Both the position numbers and the translations under genes were made by a program. The notes under the pieces are model-generated. The model searched no databases, had not been told where the DNA came from, and was given only the letters and a program-made list of their open reading frames with translations. Positions 9,253 through 20,200 of a stretch of 64,000 nt of DNA are shown here, in pieces (positions within the stretch are counted from its first letter, which is position 1; each line of letters starts with the position of its first letter). The stretch comes from COE1 sp045579665 (lineage in GTDB: Bacteria; Bacillota; Clostridia; Lachnospirales; Lachnospiraceae), in contig JAZNMO010000041.1 of the NCBI GenBank assembly GCA_045579665.1, positions 17,089-81,088 of the forward strand, in the 5' to 3' direction.

Positions 9253-10605
9253 ATGATTATACGAAACGGTTTGGTATTCACTGAAGCAGGTAGGTTCGAA
9301 GAGCTTACCATTACCACTAAGAATGATAAGATTTCTTCTCTTACCCCTTCCGTATCAGCCAATCAGGACGATGCATTTATTCATCACGATAATGCTACTT
9401 CTAATAATGCCGAATTCATCGATGCCTCAGACTGTTATGTCATTCCGGGTCTTGTTGATATTCATATGCATGGGTGTATGGGCATCGATTTCTGTGATAT
9501 TGCCCACGCCAACACTCAGGAAGAAGCCAATACTCTTTTGCATAATATCGCTTCCTATGAGCTTTCACATGGCATTACTGCATTTTGTCCTGCTACCATG
9601 TCTTTACCGATTGATACTCTAACTAAAATATGTAAATTTACAGCTGAGTATCTTAGCTCTTCGTTCTGTTCCAACACCGATGGCTCTCCCTCTATATCAT
9701 ATACATCTCCTGTAGAGCACCCGGATTCCTGTTCACCGCTTGCTACAGCTGATTTAACCGGAATCTATCTGGAGGGTCCTTTTTTATCACCTTTACGCTG
9801 TGGTGCTCAGAATAAAGATTCTTTAAAACTGCCTGATTATGCTGTATTTAAAAACCTTATGAAAGCTTCTAATGATTTGATTCGTGTAGTCGCTATTGCT
9901 CCGGAATTAGATGGTGCTTTAGATTTTATCAGGTCTGTTAGTACATATATACCACATATTACGTGCTCTTTGGCACACACAAATGCCGACTACAGTACCG
10001 CTTGCCAGGCTTTTGAAGCTGGCGCATCTCAAGTTACACACTTGTTCAATGCCATGCCGCCACTCCATCATCGTAAGCCTGGCGTTATTGGTGCTGCTTT
10101 TGATACTTCTGACTGCTATGTTGAATGTATAAGTGACGGTATTCACCTTGCTCCATCCATTATCAGAGCTTGTTTTCAATTATTTGGAGCGTATTGTACT
10201 ACCAATTATCATGGTGTTTGCGACCCCTCTCCTGATTTTCTTTGGTCATCTTCTGCAAACCGCATTATCTTAATCAGCGACAGCACCATGGCAGCAGGTA
10301 TGGCAGATGGTCGCTATCACCTTGGTAATCAGGATATTATTGTGCAGGATAAGCTTGCTCAGCTCGTTGATGGCACCATTGCAGGTAGCTGTTCTAATCT
10401 TATGGATTGCATGCAAGCTGCTGTTTCTTTTGGCATTCCCTTAGAACATGCGATTACAGCTTCTACCATAAATCCAGCCCGCGCAATCGGCATAGATACT
10501 CTTCACGGTTCTATCTCTGCCGGAAAGTATGCGAATTTGCTACTTTTAGACAAAGAAACTCTTGTCCTACGCAAAATAATTAATCATGGAGTTGAAGTAA
10601 AATAA
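9253..10605 (+). CDS. nagA: N-acetylglucosamine-6-phosphate deacetylase
   Basis: Converts GlcNAc-6-phosphate to glucosamine-6-phosphate and acetate in amino-sugar catabolism. The 450-aa protein shows family landmarks: metal-site DIHMHG, YLEGPF, SLAHTNADY, THLFNAM followed by PLHHRKPG, DGIHL, and the catalytic Asp of ISDSTMAAG. It is longer than the usual 380-390 residues because of extra polar segments near residues 32-53 and 134-168. Codons are T-rich compared with the neighbours. The ATG follows AAGGAG by about 9 bases, and TATAAT-like boxes lie at 9207-9217. No nagB or transporter gene is adjacent. Five hairpin repeats follow the stop. Confidence 0.93.
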   Translation: MIIRNGLVFTEAGRFEELTITTKNDKISSLTPSVSANQDDAFIHHDNATSNNAEFIDASDCYVIPGLVDIHMHGCMGIDFCDIAHANTQEEANTLLHNIASYELSHGITAFCPATMSLPIDTLTKICKFTAEYLSSSFCSNTDGSPSISYTSPVEHPDSCSPLATADLTGIYLEGPFLSPLRCGAQNKDSLKLPDYAVFKNLMKASNDLIRVVAIAPELDGALDFIRSVSTYIPHITCSLAHTNADYSTACQAFEAGASQVTHLFNAMPPLHHRKPGVIGAAFDTSDCYVECISDGIHLAPSIIRACFQLFGAYCTTNYHGVCDPSPDFLWSSSANRIILISDSTMAAGMADGRYHLGNQDIIVQDKLAQLVDGTIAGSCSNLMDCMQAAVSFGIPLEHAITASTINPARAIGIDTLHGSISAGKYANLLLLDKETLVLRKIINHGVEVK

Positions 10606-10652
10606 AATTTCTGTTGTTTAATATTCACCTATATCTGTGCATATTACCTCCC

Positions 10653-10914
10653 CGGGTATAGAATACCTTTTTTACACTTCCCTATACCCGTGCGCTTTCT
10701 TCTCTCGGGTATAGAATACCTTTTTTACACTTCTCTATACCCGTGCACTTTCTTCTCTCGGGTATAGAATGCCTTTTTACGCTCCATCTATACCCGTGCG
10801 TTTTTCTTCTTCGGGTATAAAATGCCTTTTTATCACTCCTCTATACCCGTGCGCTTTCTTCTCTCGGGTATAGAATACCTTTTAACACTCCTCTATACCC
10901 GTGCGCTTTCTTCT
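10653..10914. repeat. five tandem 53-bp hairpin repeats
   Basis: Units start at 10653, 10706, 10759, 10812 and 10865, an exact 53-base period. Each begins CGGGTATAG (fourth unit CGGGTATAA) and has CTATACCCG about 20 bases on, giving a 9-bp stem around a pyrimidine-rich loop, then a TGCGCTTTCTTCTCT-like tail. The last unit touches the stop codon of the minus-strand gene at 10915. A GGTAT-AGA-ATACC inner repeat offers an alternative fold. The block fills the gene-free 10606-10914 stretch. Hairpins with the same layout but different stem bases lie at 51265-51370. Confidence 0.95.
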
Positions 10915-11682
10915 CTATGAAAAATACTGCGTAAGCAGACAATCTATCGTATACATGCCTAAAGGTTCCTTCTGCGTCTCAAATGACATGATTAAATCCA
11001 CGCCTGGTACTATACCGTTTAATGCATATGCCAAAAGCTTTGGAATATTATCATTAATATATTTGGAATCATCCATCTTCCCAAAGTGCTCATAATAATA
11101 AATGCGCCCATTCTTCGGATGCTTAATCGTGAAGTCAGGATAGAACGTTCCACAACTTAATTTTAAAGCACATTCGTAGCGATATGGTATTTCTCTTTCT
11201 CTCAGACAGCTTGCAATCATCATCTCTGATTTAGAACGAAACATTTCTCCCCATGAAGACTTATGAATCAAATGCTCAGGATGCTTTAAATTACGTTCAT
11301 ATGGTTCACTCTGCCATTCTTCTTTTCCATGATTTGTCCGATTTAATAGTCTAAAAAATTCTTCATTGTTCAAATAATCTCTTTCGACTGCTGCCATACC
11401 ACATATGTAGTTCTGATTAAAGTTTTCTATCGCTTTCTTCTCACTCTTTGCCTCTTGCAAAATGGTAATCAACTCTCTTTTCTTAGCTAATGCTTCCGCT
11501 AACTCCTTATTTCCTTTGGGTATATATTCATATTTACCATTCAACAATGTATACCACTTATACCCTTTCCCATTCTTAGCACAAATTAACTTGCCCTCTG
11601 GCATCTCTTTCAGTTTTTCCTCAAGCCTAGTAATACGTGCTTCTACACTCTTCTGTTCCTTTTTCATTTGTTCAAAAAACAT
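10915..11682 (-). CDS. PD-(D/E)XK nuclease-like protein of unknown role, paralogue of 50339-51115
   Basis: I do not recognise a named family. The 255-aa protein starts with a coiled coil (about 5-30), then a GKLICAKNGKGYKWY block, a second helical region, and a C-terminal half resembling a PD-(D/E)XK nuclease core: RSKSE, then IPYRYEC, then YPDFTI, HPKNGRIYYYEHFGKMDD. Candidate metal ligands are the Glu of SKSE, the Asp of PDF and the Glu of EHFG; the usual Lys is replaced by His-Phe-Gly-Lys. A paralogue with the same blocks lies at 50339-51115, and both sit by hairpin repeats of one layout. Start: GGGAGG is 4 bases before the ATG at 11682; an in-frame ATG at 11694 overlaps that ribosome site. 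Confidence 0.8.
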   Translation of the reverse strand: MFFEQMKKEQKSVEARITRLEEKLKEMPEGKLICAKNGKGYKWYTLLNGKYEYIPKGNKELAEALAKKRELITILQEAKSEKKAIENFNQNYICGMAAVERDYLNNEEFFRLLNRTNHGKEEWQSEPYERNLKHPEHLIHKSSWGEMFRSKSEMMIASCLREREIPYRYECALKLSCGTFYPDFTIKHPKNGRIYYYEHFGKMDDSKYINDNIPKLLAYALNGIVPGVDLIMSFETQKEPLGMYTIDCLLTQYFS

Positions 11683-12110
11683 AAAACCTCCCATAATAAT
11701 CTATTCATATGACAACAAAAATACTTAGACTTATCCACATTCCCTACACATTTCGATATAAAGGCAACATCCAACGCCGCCATGCTTCGCAAGACAGATT
11801 ATTGAACAAAAAATTCATATACAGCCCCTCAAAGCATAAACCTCAAAATGCAAACATGAAAAAACGCTTGAATCAAGCAAAAGAAAATTACAACCGTCAT
11901 ACTCTGCAAAATACTCAACGCAAAGTGCTGCTTGTAACATGCCTGGCACACGACGCCAAGCCCAAGATATTGTCATAGACAAATAGAAATAAAATTAATT
12001 GATTAAATGATAAACATATCTAAAAAATAATGCAACTCGAAATGTAAAAAATACGTCATTTTTTTAAGTACACACATAACTTCCTTCAGGCTGTCGAAAC
12101 ATTTTCCAAA
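11683..12110. other. gene-free stretch with an AAATGTAAAAA-type motif
   Basis: No convincing gene. A plus-strand frame of 89 codons (11709-11978) has no ribosome site or recognisable product. At 12040-12057 the stretch carries AAATGTAAAAAATACGTC, close to AATGTAAAAAATAGGTC at 51232-51248 upstream of the paralogue gene. The minus-strand gene's promoter should lie here but is not clear. Confidence 0.5.
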
Positions 12111-12151
12111 GAAAAAGAGGATAATCATTCTTATATGATTCCCCCTTTTAT
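12111..12151 (-). terminator. probable terminator of fruK
   Basis: On the minus strand an AAAAGGGGGAATCAT arm pairs imperfectly (two mismatches, G-U pairs) with ATGATTATCCTCTTTT and is followed by T residues, about 30 bases after the fruK stop. Confidence 0.55.
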
Positions 12152-12182
12152 CTCTGGTATATCTATTCTCAATATAGATTAG

Positions 12183-13091
12183 CTACTGCTGCATCCGCTT
12201 CAATAATCCTCTAATCTCATCTCCTGTAGGAAGCTTATCAGAAAATGCTCCTGCGCTTCCTGCTGCAAGCCCCATACGGAAGGCAAACTCATAATCGCCC
12301 TGTACTAACCAGCCAGCTAAAAAGCCTGCAACCATGGAATCACCAGAACCCACTGTATTTATCACAGTTCCACCAGGTGCTTCACTAGCATGTACCGCAC
12401 CATTCTCATCTATCAGCACCGCACCAAGTCCTCCAAGCGAAACCAGTACATTCACTGCCCCCAGCTCCTGTAAACGCTTTGCATAGGGAATCGCCTCTTC
12501 TCTTGAGCCAATCTTAACTCCAAATAATTCTCCAAGCTCATGGTGATTTGGTTTAATCAAAAACGGTCTGTATGGTAATACATTCTTAAGCAAATCCTTA
12601 GAAGCATCCACAATAACCCGAACTCCTCTATCTACCACCAGCTGCATCATATCCTGATATATCGTATCAGGTATTGACTTCGGAATCGAACCTGCAAGCA
12701 CCAATACATCTCCCTGCTGCAAGCCCTCAAGCTTCGCCCAAAAACGCTCCAAGTCATTCTTAGGAATATCCGGTCCCATACCGTTAATCTCTGTCCCGTC
12801 AATATTACGGACCTTCACATTAATACGAGACATCCCCGATGAAAGCATCTCAAATTCAGCACAAATCCCATCATGAACCAGCCTTCTGCGAATCTCCTCT
12901 CCTGTAAATCCGGCAAGAAAACCAAGAGCCTTACTCTCTAACCCAAGGCTTCGAAGCACATACGAAACATTAATGCCCTTACCGCCTGCTTCCATCTGTT
13001 CATAAGAGGTACGATTCGTCATACCAAGTTCCATGTTCTCTACATCGACAATATAATCCAAAGAAGGATTCAAGGTTACTGTATATATCAT
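12183..13091 (-). CDS. fruK: 1-phosphofructokinase (PfkB family)
   Basis: Predicted to phosphorylate fructose-1-phosphate to fructose-1,6-bisphosphate after PTS uptake; tagatose-6-phosphate kinase is the main alternative. Landmarks: MIYTVTLNPSLDY at the start, GGKGINVS (substrate site), LAGSIP, IKPNHHELGELFG, and NTVGSGDSMVAGF with the catalytic Asp and anion hole. Length (302 aa) fits the family. GGGAG lies 7 bases before the ATG at 13091; an ATG six bases upstream is too close to that site. No fructose PTS or FruR gene is adjacent, unlike the usual fru operon, so it appears to be a single-gene unit with its own promoter. Confidence 0.9.
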   Translation of the reverse strand: MIYTVTLNPSLDYIVDVENMELGMTNRTSYEQMEAGGKGINVSYVLRSLGLESKALGFLAGFTGEEIRRRLVHDGICAEFEMLSSGMSRINVKVRNIDGTEINGMGPDIPKNDLERFWAKLEGLQQGDVLVLAGSIPKSIPDTIYQDMMQLVVDRGVRVIVDASKDLLKNVLPYRPFLIKPNHHELGELFGVKIGSREEAIPYAKRLQELGAVNVLVSLGGLGAVLIDENGAVHASEAPGGTVINTVGSGDSMVAGFLAGWLVQGDYEFAFRMGLAAGSAGAFSDKLPTGDEIRGLLKRMQQ

Positions 13092-13128
13092 AATCATTCT
13101 CCCATCATCTTTATCAAATCATACCCCA

Positions 13129-13157
13129 ATTATAACGAAAACCAAATGATGTATCAA
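13129..13157 (-). promoter_or_regulatory. sigma-A promoter of fruK
   Basis: On the minus strand TTGATA (13152-13157), a 17-base spacer and TATAAT (13129-13134), 38 bases before the fruK ATG. The -35 box lies in the loop region of the terminator hairpin of the upstream aldo/keto reductase gene. Confidence 0.75.
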
Positions 13158-13172
13158 CACCACTTGGTTTTC
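13137..13172 (-). terminator. terminator of the aldo/keto reductase gene, overlapping the fruK promoter
   Basis: On the minus strand AAAACCAAGTGGTG pairs with CATCATTTGGTTTT (8 bp of perfect base stem plus wobbles) around a TTGATA loop. The downstream T-run is only the TTTT of the stem, so strength is uncertain. Confidence 0.65.
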
Positions 13173-13183
13173 TCTCTCATTCA

Positions 13184-14185
13184 TTATGCATTTAAAATCT
13201 TCTCAATTGCAGCAAGCTCATCTGCTGTAAATGCAGCTGCCTGCACAATCTTTGTATTCTCTTTAATCTGAGATGCCTTAGAAGCTCCAATCAATACAGA
13301 GGTTACCTCTCCGTCTCTTAATACCCATGAGAGTGCCATCTGCGCCAATGTCTGACCGCGATTCACCGCAATCTCATTCAAAGCGCGAATCTTTCCAAGC
13401 TGTGCCTCATCCAATGAAGACTCCTTTAAAAATCTTCCATCCGTACGAATACGGCTGTCCTCAGGAATACCATGCAAATACTTGTCTGTTAATAATCCCT
13501 GTGCAAGCGGACAGAATGCAATAATTCCTACACCATTCTGTGCTGCAAAGCTCTTCAATCCATCCTCTTCAATATTGCGTTCAAACATAGAATACTTGCG
13601 CTGATTGATAATGAATGGTGTCTTAAGCTCTCTTAAAATCTCCATAGCAGCCTGTGTCTGTGCCTTATTATAATTAGAGATACCTACATATAAAGCCTTA
13701 CCACTCTTCACAATCCCATCCAGTGCAAGCATTGTCTCCTCTAACGGAGTCTCTGGGTCCGGTCTGTGATGATAGAAAATATCCACATAATCAAGTCCCA
13801 TTCTCTTTAAGCTCTGGTCAAGACTTGCCACCAGATACTTTTTGGAGCCCCAATTACCATATGGTCCCTCCCACATATCGTAGCCTGCCTTTGTTGAAAT
13901 CACAAGCTCGTCTCTATACTTACCAAGCCCTGCCTCAAGGATACGTCCAAAGTTCTCCTCTGCTGCTCCCGGAATCGGTCCGTAATTATTTGCCAAATCA
14001 AAATGTGTAATTCCCTCATCAAATGCTGTAAAGCACATGTCAAGCATATTATCAAAGCTTGCATTGCTTCCAAAATTATGCCACAAGCCAAGAGACACTG
14101 CCGGTAGCTTTAATCCACTCTTACCGCAACGATAATACTGCATATTCTGATATCTGTCTGCACTAGCCATATAATTTCTTTCCAT
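13184..14185 (-). CDS. aldo/keto reductase, YghZ-like
   Basis: NADPH-dependent reductase of the AKR superfamily, 333 aa. Catalytic tetrad residues appear in order: Asp in THFDLANNYGP, Tyr in the same motif, Lys in ISTKAGYDMW and His in DIFYHHRPD. The GPYGNWGSKKYL segment is typical of the YghZ/Gpr group, which reduces L-glyceraldehyde-3-phosphate and methylglyoxal-like aldehydes, so aldehyde detoxification is likely; the true substrate is unknown. AGGAGG lies 7 bases before the ATG. It has its own terminator hairpin and lies between fruK and the giant pectinase gene, with no shared operon evident. Confidence 0.9.
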   Translation of the reverse strand: MERNYMASADRYQNMQYYRCGKSGLKLPAVSLGLWHNFGSNASFDNMLDMCFTAFDEGITHFDLANNYGPIPGAAEENFGRILEAGLGKYRDELVISTKAGYDMWEGPYGNWGSKKYLVASLDQSLKRMGLDYVDIFYHHRPDPETPLEETMLALDGIVKSGKALYVGISNYNKAQTQAAMEILRELKTPFIINQRKYSMFERNIEEDGLKSFAAQNGVGIIAFCPLAQGLLTDKYLHGIPEDSRIRTDGRFLKESSLDEAQLGKIRALNEIAVNRGQTLAQMALSWVLRDGEVTSVLIGASKASQIKENTKIVQAAAFTADELAAIEKILNA

Positions 14186-14206
14186 AATACTTCCTCCTGA
14201 TTGATA

Positions 14207-14238
14207 AATAGGAGCGACTCCGAAGAGTCACTCCTATT
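14207..14238 (-). terminator. terminator of the giant pectinase gene
   Basis: On the minus strand AATAGGAGTGACTC and GAGTCGCTCCTATT pair (one U-G) around a TTCG tetraloop, 30 bases after the stop at 14269; only three T residues follow. Confidence 0.75.
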
Positions 14239-14268
14239 ATTATAACATAACCCTTTTGTGAATTCGAC

Positions 14269-17200
14269 TTACTTCTGAACCAAAATCATTACTTCTGATA
14301 AATCATTTGTAAAGAATCCAACGTTACCGATTTCATTAACTGTTGTAACAATCTTATTCTCATATGCACCTGTTAATGCGTTCTTTGTAAACACATATGC
14401 TGTTGCTCCAACATACTCTGTACCAACATGTGTATGAACACCAACTGTAATATTCATAGCACCCTGCTTTGCCGGTACTACATGTACTGTGTGGAATCCT
14501 TCTGCAAAGTTCTCTACAACTTCCTTCTCTGCGCCAAGATTCAAATCTGTAGTTACATCATCAACAACTGCTGTGAATCCAATACCATTTCCAAGGTGTG
14601 CATATACATATAAGTTATGTCCGTAATACTTGTGTAATACAGATACCTTAAGTACTGCATCCTCCTTAGACATTGTTACTGTTACACCTAAAGCATCTAC
14701 AATTGCCTCTGCAAGAGGAGTCTTCTCATCATCAATTGCCACTGTCGGTGCAGGTGCCTTTGTTGATGAAGAAGATGTTGATGCTGCAGGCTTAGACTCA
14801 GGCTGTGCTGAAGACTCAACCTCTGAAGATTCTTCCTCTGTTGATGTCTCTACATCTGATGACTCTTCCTCTGTTGATGTCTCTACATCTGATGACTCTT
14901 CTTCTGTTGATGTCTCTACGTCTGATGACTCTTCTTCTGTTGATGTCTCTACATCTGATGATTCCTCATCATCCGGTGTTTCAGGTGCTAACTCAACTAA
15001 TCTTACAATAATAGCATCCATTCTTGAAGTTGAACCTGCAGTAAACGCAGCATCAATCTTACCGTCTGTTACCTCTACCTCAAATGCCTTGATTGTATAG
15101 GTTCCTGCTGCATTACCAATTGCTGCATACTGGTCTTCTACAGTAACCTTAACTGTACTCTTATAGCCTGAACCACCAACTACCTCTACAATATACTTGC
15201 CATTTGCTACATCTACCTGGAAGGTATTGCCATCAGGGATTGCAAAGTCTAAGTATACATTTTCCGGAAGTACTCCTGCATAAGAATAGCTTTCTGTTCT
15301 ACCTTCCATCACTGCCTCAGGATTTGTAAATCCATATCCCTTCTCAGCTGTATACTCAACACCAAGCTCTGCTACAGTCTTCTTGCCGCCCTTAGGGTTA
15401 ACAGTCACTCCTGTCCAGCCATCTGCAACCTTAGAAGCAGAAATACCAAAGTCAAACTTATAAAGTGCTTCGTATGCTACTGTTACATTTAATACTACCT
15501 CACCCTGGAAGCCTTCTACTGTACCATTTAATGTTACTGCTCCAAGAGCTGCTGTATCAAGTGCTGTTGTGTCCCATGTAACTGCAACATCTGCAACCTT
15601 ACCATCGGCATATGTAGCTGTTACTGTAGTTGGAAGCTGTGCCTCCTTGTTGTATGCAACCTCTACTGATGAAGCTGCAACTGATGTAATATAGTTCTCT
15701 ACTACATCTACGATAATCTGTGGGAACTTGCCTACAGAATTCAATAATGATGAAGAACCGCTTAATGTGTATGAGCCTAAAGTATTTGTATCAAGACTTG
15801 TTGTGCTCCATACAACTGCTTCTTCAACTGTTGTTCCATTTGAATATGTTACCGCAACCTTCTCCGGAAGAACTGCTTCATTTCCAATGATTACCTTAAC
15901 ATTATCAAGTGCCTCATAACCTGTGATTACGTTAGCAGTAATCTTTAATGTCTTTGTTACAGGCTCATCATAACCCTTGATTGTACCAACAACTGTGTAC
16001 TCGCCTGCTACTGAAAGATTAACTGCTGAAACATCCCAAGTAACTGTTGTTGTAACTTCAACACCATTCTGGTCTACAACTGTTACTGTTGCAGGAAGTA
16101 ATGAAGCTACCGTTGCTCCCTCTGTAAGAGGTGTATCCTCTACGATACTGTCAAGCTCAAAATCCTTAACAGAAGCAATATCTACTGCTGTATGAACATC
16201 TAATGCTCTTGACATAAATGATGTCTTTCCATCTACAATTGCAGCAATCTTATAAGAATAATCTGTATCAGATGCTACTGTTGTATCTGTATAAACATAT
16301 GCTACGTTTGTGTCAGCCTCTGTATCTGTTGTATCGTCAGCTACAGGAGCCTTCTCTACCATCTTATAAATCTCGATGTTATCAATATGAACAGAGCCAT
16401 ATGTCTTACCTGCTGCCATATAGATATGCTCTAATGAAGCTACATCTGCATCCATGAATGCTAACTCACCTTCATATACAACTGAGCTGTCTGAAAGCCT
16501 TACTAACTTCACATTCATCTTCTGGTTAGCAAAGTCAAGGTCTGCTGTTACGCGAATCCAGCCTGTTGTGTCTCTATTAAGACCCTTACCGCCTGATTCT
16601 CCATTTTCCTTACCATTACTTACATTAGCTGCTGATGTAATATCAACACCATTGATTGTAATGCTGCCCCAGTATCCGTTACCGTTTGCTGTTGCACTGA
16701 TTGTTAAAATCTCAGCTGCGCTATCAAGCCAGTTATACTTATTCGCTGCACCAAGTAATGCGATATTAGATGATTTATTCTGCACACATGCATCCATTCT
16801 GATATCGTATGAAATTGTGCAATTCTCTGTAATTCCAAGAGCTGCTGTCTGAGTACCTGTGTCTCCGCCTGCTCTTGTACCAACACCGTAAATCTTAGTT
16901 GTGTTAGCATTTACTGTAGCTGTATCAGCCTCCCAGTACTCGTTATCAGCATTTCCTTCTGCAATTAATGTGAAGATATGGCTCTCACCCTCGAAATCTT
17001 CGCTTACCATTACAGACTTCTCGTACTCTACTGTTGGAGCTGTATCCTGTGTTGTATCGTCAGTTGCTTCCTTATCTGCTGCTTCCTTCTCAGCAAGCCA
17101 AGCATCATAAGTTACATCCTTAATCTCGATACCTGTGAAGTATAATCCGTTATATCCTGACTTACTTCCTGTATTTACAATGTTCAATACGCCATCTTCT

Positions 17201-20200
17201 ACTGTTACCTGTACAGTCTGTGAGGTTGCTTCCTTAGCTGAGCCTCCGCGTCTTACATCTGCATAGCTTACGCCTTCAGCAGTTACCTGGTTGTAAACAT
17301 GGCCTGAACCATTGTAAATATAATATGTTACATCATATGTTCCGTTAGGAACTACTACATCAAAGCCTGTTGCTTCTGTTGTCCAAGCTAATACACAATC
17401 ATTATAAACATTTGCGTAATCGCCTGTAATTGCATCCTTGTATGTCTTGTTAGAATTTGTGGATACATCTGTAAATCCATAGCCCTTCTCTGTTGAGAAT
17501 GCATCTGCTGAATCTACTGCTGTCCATCCCTCATCTGTTGCTAATGCACCAAAGTCAAACTTCAGATATACAGGGTCAGGAGTTACTACAGGTGCATCAG
17601 CTGCATCATCAGATGAGTCATCTGAGCTTCCTGTATACTTCTTAAGCTCAGCTACGCTAAGAGTCTTAATTAACTCATACTCGCCATCAGCTGTCTTTCT
17701 GTATACCTCGTAGCCTGTTACATCATGTCCGTTTACACCGTCATTTGCCGGTGTAAATACTACATCTACAGAATTCTTTGTTACAGTACCCTCTGAAAGC
17801 TGTGCTGTTACAAGACCTTCTGATAAGAGATAGCTTGTGTTAGCCGGCTGGTTGTAACCAACATTCTGCCATGCAACACCCTCTCTGTATGCAAGGTCCT
17901 CTAATAAACAAGGAACTACATAATCTGTCTGGATAGTTGTAGAGTAAACTCTAACTGTATTGTTACCATCCTGTGCACATCTTGCGATGATTTCTTCTCT
18001 CCAGTCACCAAGGATATCAGCTACTAAGCCTACATTACCCTTTGTACCGTTTGTTGACCAAATCTCTGTTGATTTTAGGAGCTGCTCCTGCTTCTCCTCT
18101 TCGTAATTCCACTTAGAAATTACAACGCCTGTAGGCATGTAAGCTGCCTTATCAAATGTATGGTCCTGAATCTCTGTTAAGAGGTCACCATCCCAGAAAA
18201 TTGTTCCGTTAGATGCCGGTGTTACATTTGATAACTTAATAAAGTTCTCTAATGTTGACCATGTTGAGTAAACCTCACCATTTGTTGAATCCCATTCAGG
18301 CTCATCATTGCCTTCGTAAGTAGGACTTGCGATTGACCAGAACTCTGCACCCTCTGCTGTAGGGTCGATATCTCCTGCAACACCACGTCCTGTATCCTTA
18401 CCGGTGTAGTAACCCATAATTACTTTTCCAGTCTCTGCATCATGGATTTCTACATGATATGCTGCATTGTCATGCTCATGTACTGCCATAATCTCAAGAC
18501 CATCATTCCATGATACCCAGTCAGATACATGCATTGCATCTCCATGTCCAAGACCTGTTGAATACTTAACAGTTCCGTCATGGTCTACTACTAATGCACC
18601 ATAGATAATCTCGTCCTTACCATCGTTATCAATATCATTGATGCTTAAGCCGTGGTTACCCTGTGCCTCATACTGTGAACCTGCATTTGCAGTATCAAAT
18701 GTCCAGTATGTCTTAATCTCGCCATTATCTACATAATAAGCTGTTAAACATGTTCTTGTATAATATCCTCTACAGAATACTGCGTATGGCTTCTCTCCAT
18801 CTAAGTATGCTGTAGCAGATAAGAATCTGTCTACACGGTTACCATAAGCGTCACCCCATGCGCTTACAGAACCTCTTGCCGGAATATAATCTACTGTATC
18901 AATGATGCTTCCGTCCTCACCATTGAACATTGTAAAGTACTCAGGTCCGTCAAGAACGTATCCTGAACCATTACGATAATCGTTCGCTGTGCTTACTGTA
19001 TCAACAGGAAGAGCACTAGCTGAACAAGCTCCCACATATGCCTTCTCTACAAGAGTCTTGTCTGTTCCGTCTTCACTTGCATAGATTGTTGTGCCGTCTG
19101 CAGTCTTAACTGCTACCTCAGCCTTACCATCGCAATCAAAATCCCATACCTGGAACTGTGTATAGTGAGCTCCTGAACGGATGTTAACCCCCAAATCCAT
19201 TCTCCACATAAGCTCTACTGCACCTGTTGCGAAATTCACATCATATGCATCAATAAATGTTGTACCTGTGTAACCGCTACCTGAGTTATCCTTTGCATTA
19301 CCCGGATACCACTTAACGAGTAACTCTAAGTCACCATCTCCGTTAAGGTCGCCTACTGACATATCATTTGCATGGTAAACAGTAGTTGAACCGTCAGGCA
19401 TTGTCTGCTCTGCCGGACAATATAAGTTCAACTCAAGATACTGCTTATCCCAGCACTTTGTCTCAACTGACTTTAAGCCTAAAGCTGAATCTGTGCTTCC
19501 TACTACCTTATATGTATCAGAGCTCTTACCACCCTCATATACAAGGTTAGTCACCTTAATATCATCTGCAATCAATGTATCATTGCAGTAAACATCAAAT
19601 GTTGCTGCCAAGTCACCCTTAGCATCGAAATCCTTCTCAAAGCTTCTCCAGCTTAAATAAACACCCTGTGTTAACTCATTGCCGTTAGCATCTGTTGCAG
19701 AAATAAGAGTTTCCGCTCCTTCTTCACCTGCAAGGTTAATTGCTACTAAAGCTCTATCTGTAAGAACTTCCTTACCACCTGCTACAAGCTTAGCTGTAAT
19801 CGGTGTCTTGCAAGCTGTTGACTGCTCGCCAACGCCACAAGCATTCATAGCTGCTACCTTATAGTAGTAGTTAATGTTTGTTGCGATATCGCCTGTATTA
19901 TCTGTAAATGTACACTCCTTAGACTCGCCAATCTTTACGAACTCCTTGAAGCCCTTATCATCCTCAGCCTTGTCTGAACGGTAAATGATGTACTTAATTA
20001 CCTGATAATCATTCTCTACTGCTGCCGCATCCCACTGTAGTGTTATAGTGCGATGTAACTGGGTCTCATCTGCTGTAGGGTCTACGCATACAAGGTTTGC
20101 AGGAGCCTTTGGTGTAAGTCCCTCAACCAATGCGGTAACTGTAATTACCTCACTTCTTGCTGACTCTGTACCATCTGCTGTGTAGCATGTCATGTAGTAC

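Noticed and set aside
10653..10914. Five repeats as a CRISPR array
   Set aside because: Units are contiguous at 53 bases with no unique spacers, each unit is a hairpin, and no cas genes are near.
11709..11978. 89-codon plus-strand frame in the gene-free stretch
   Set aside because: No ribosome site, no recognised motif and a composition unlike neighbouring genes.
14630..15100. 156-codon plus-strand frame rich in Ser and Asp
   Set aside because: It is antisense to the 33-bp repeats of the giant pectinase; composition comes from the repeat.
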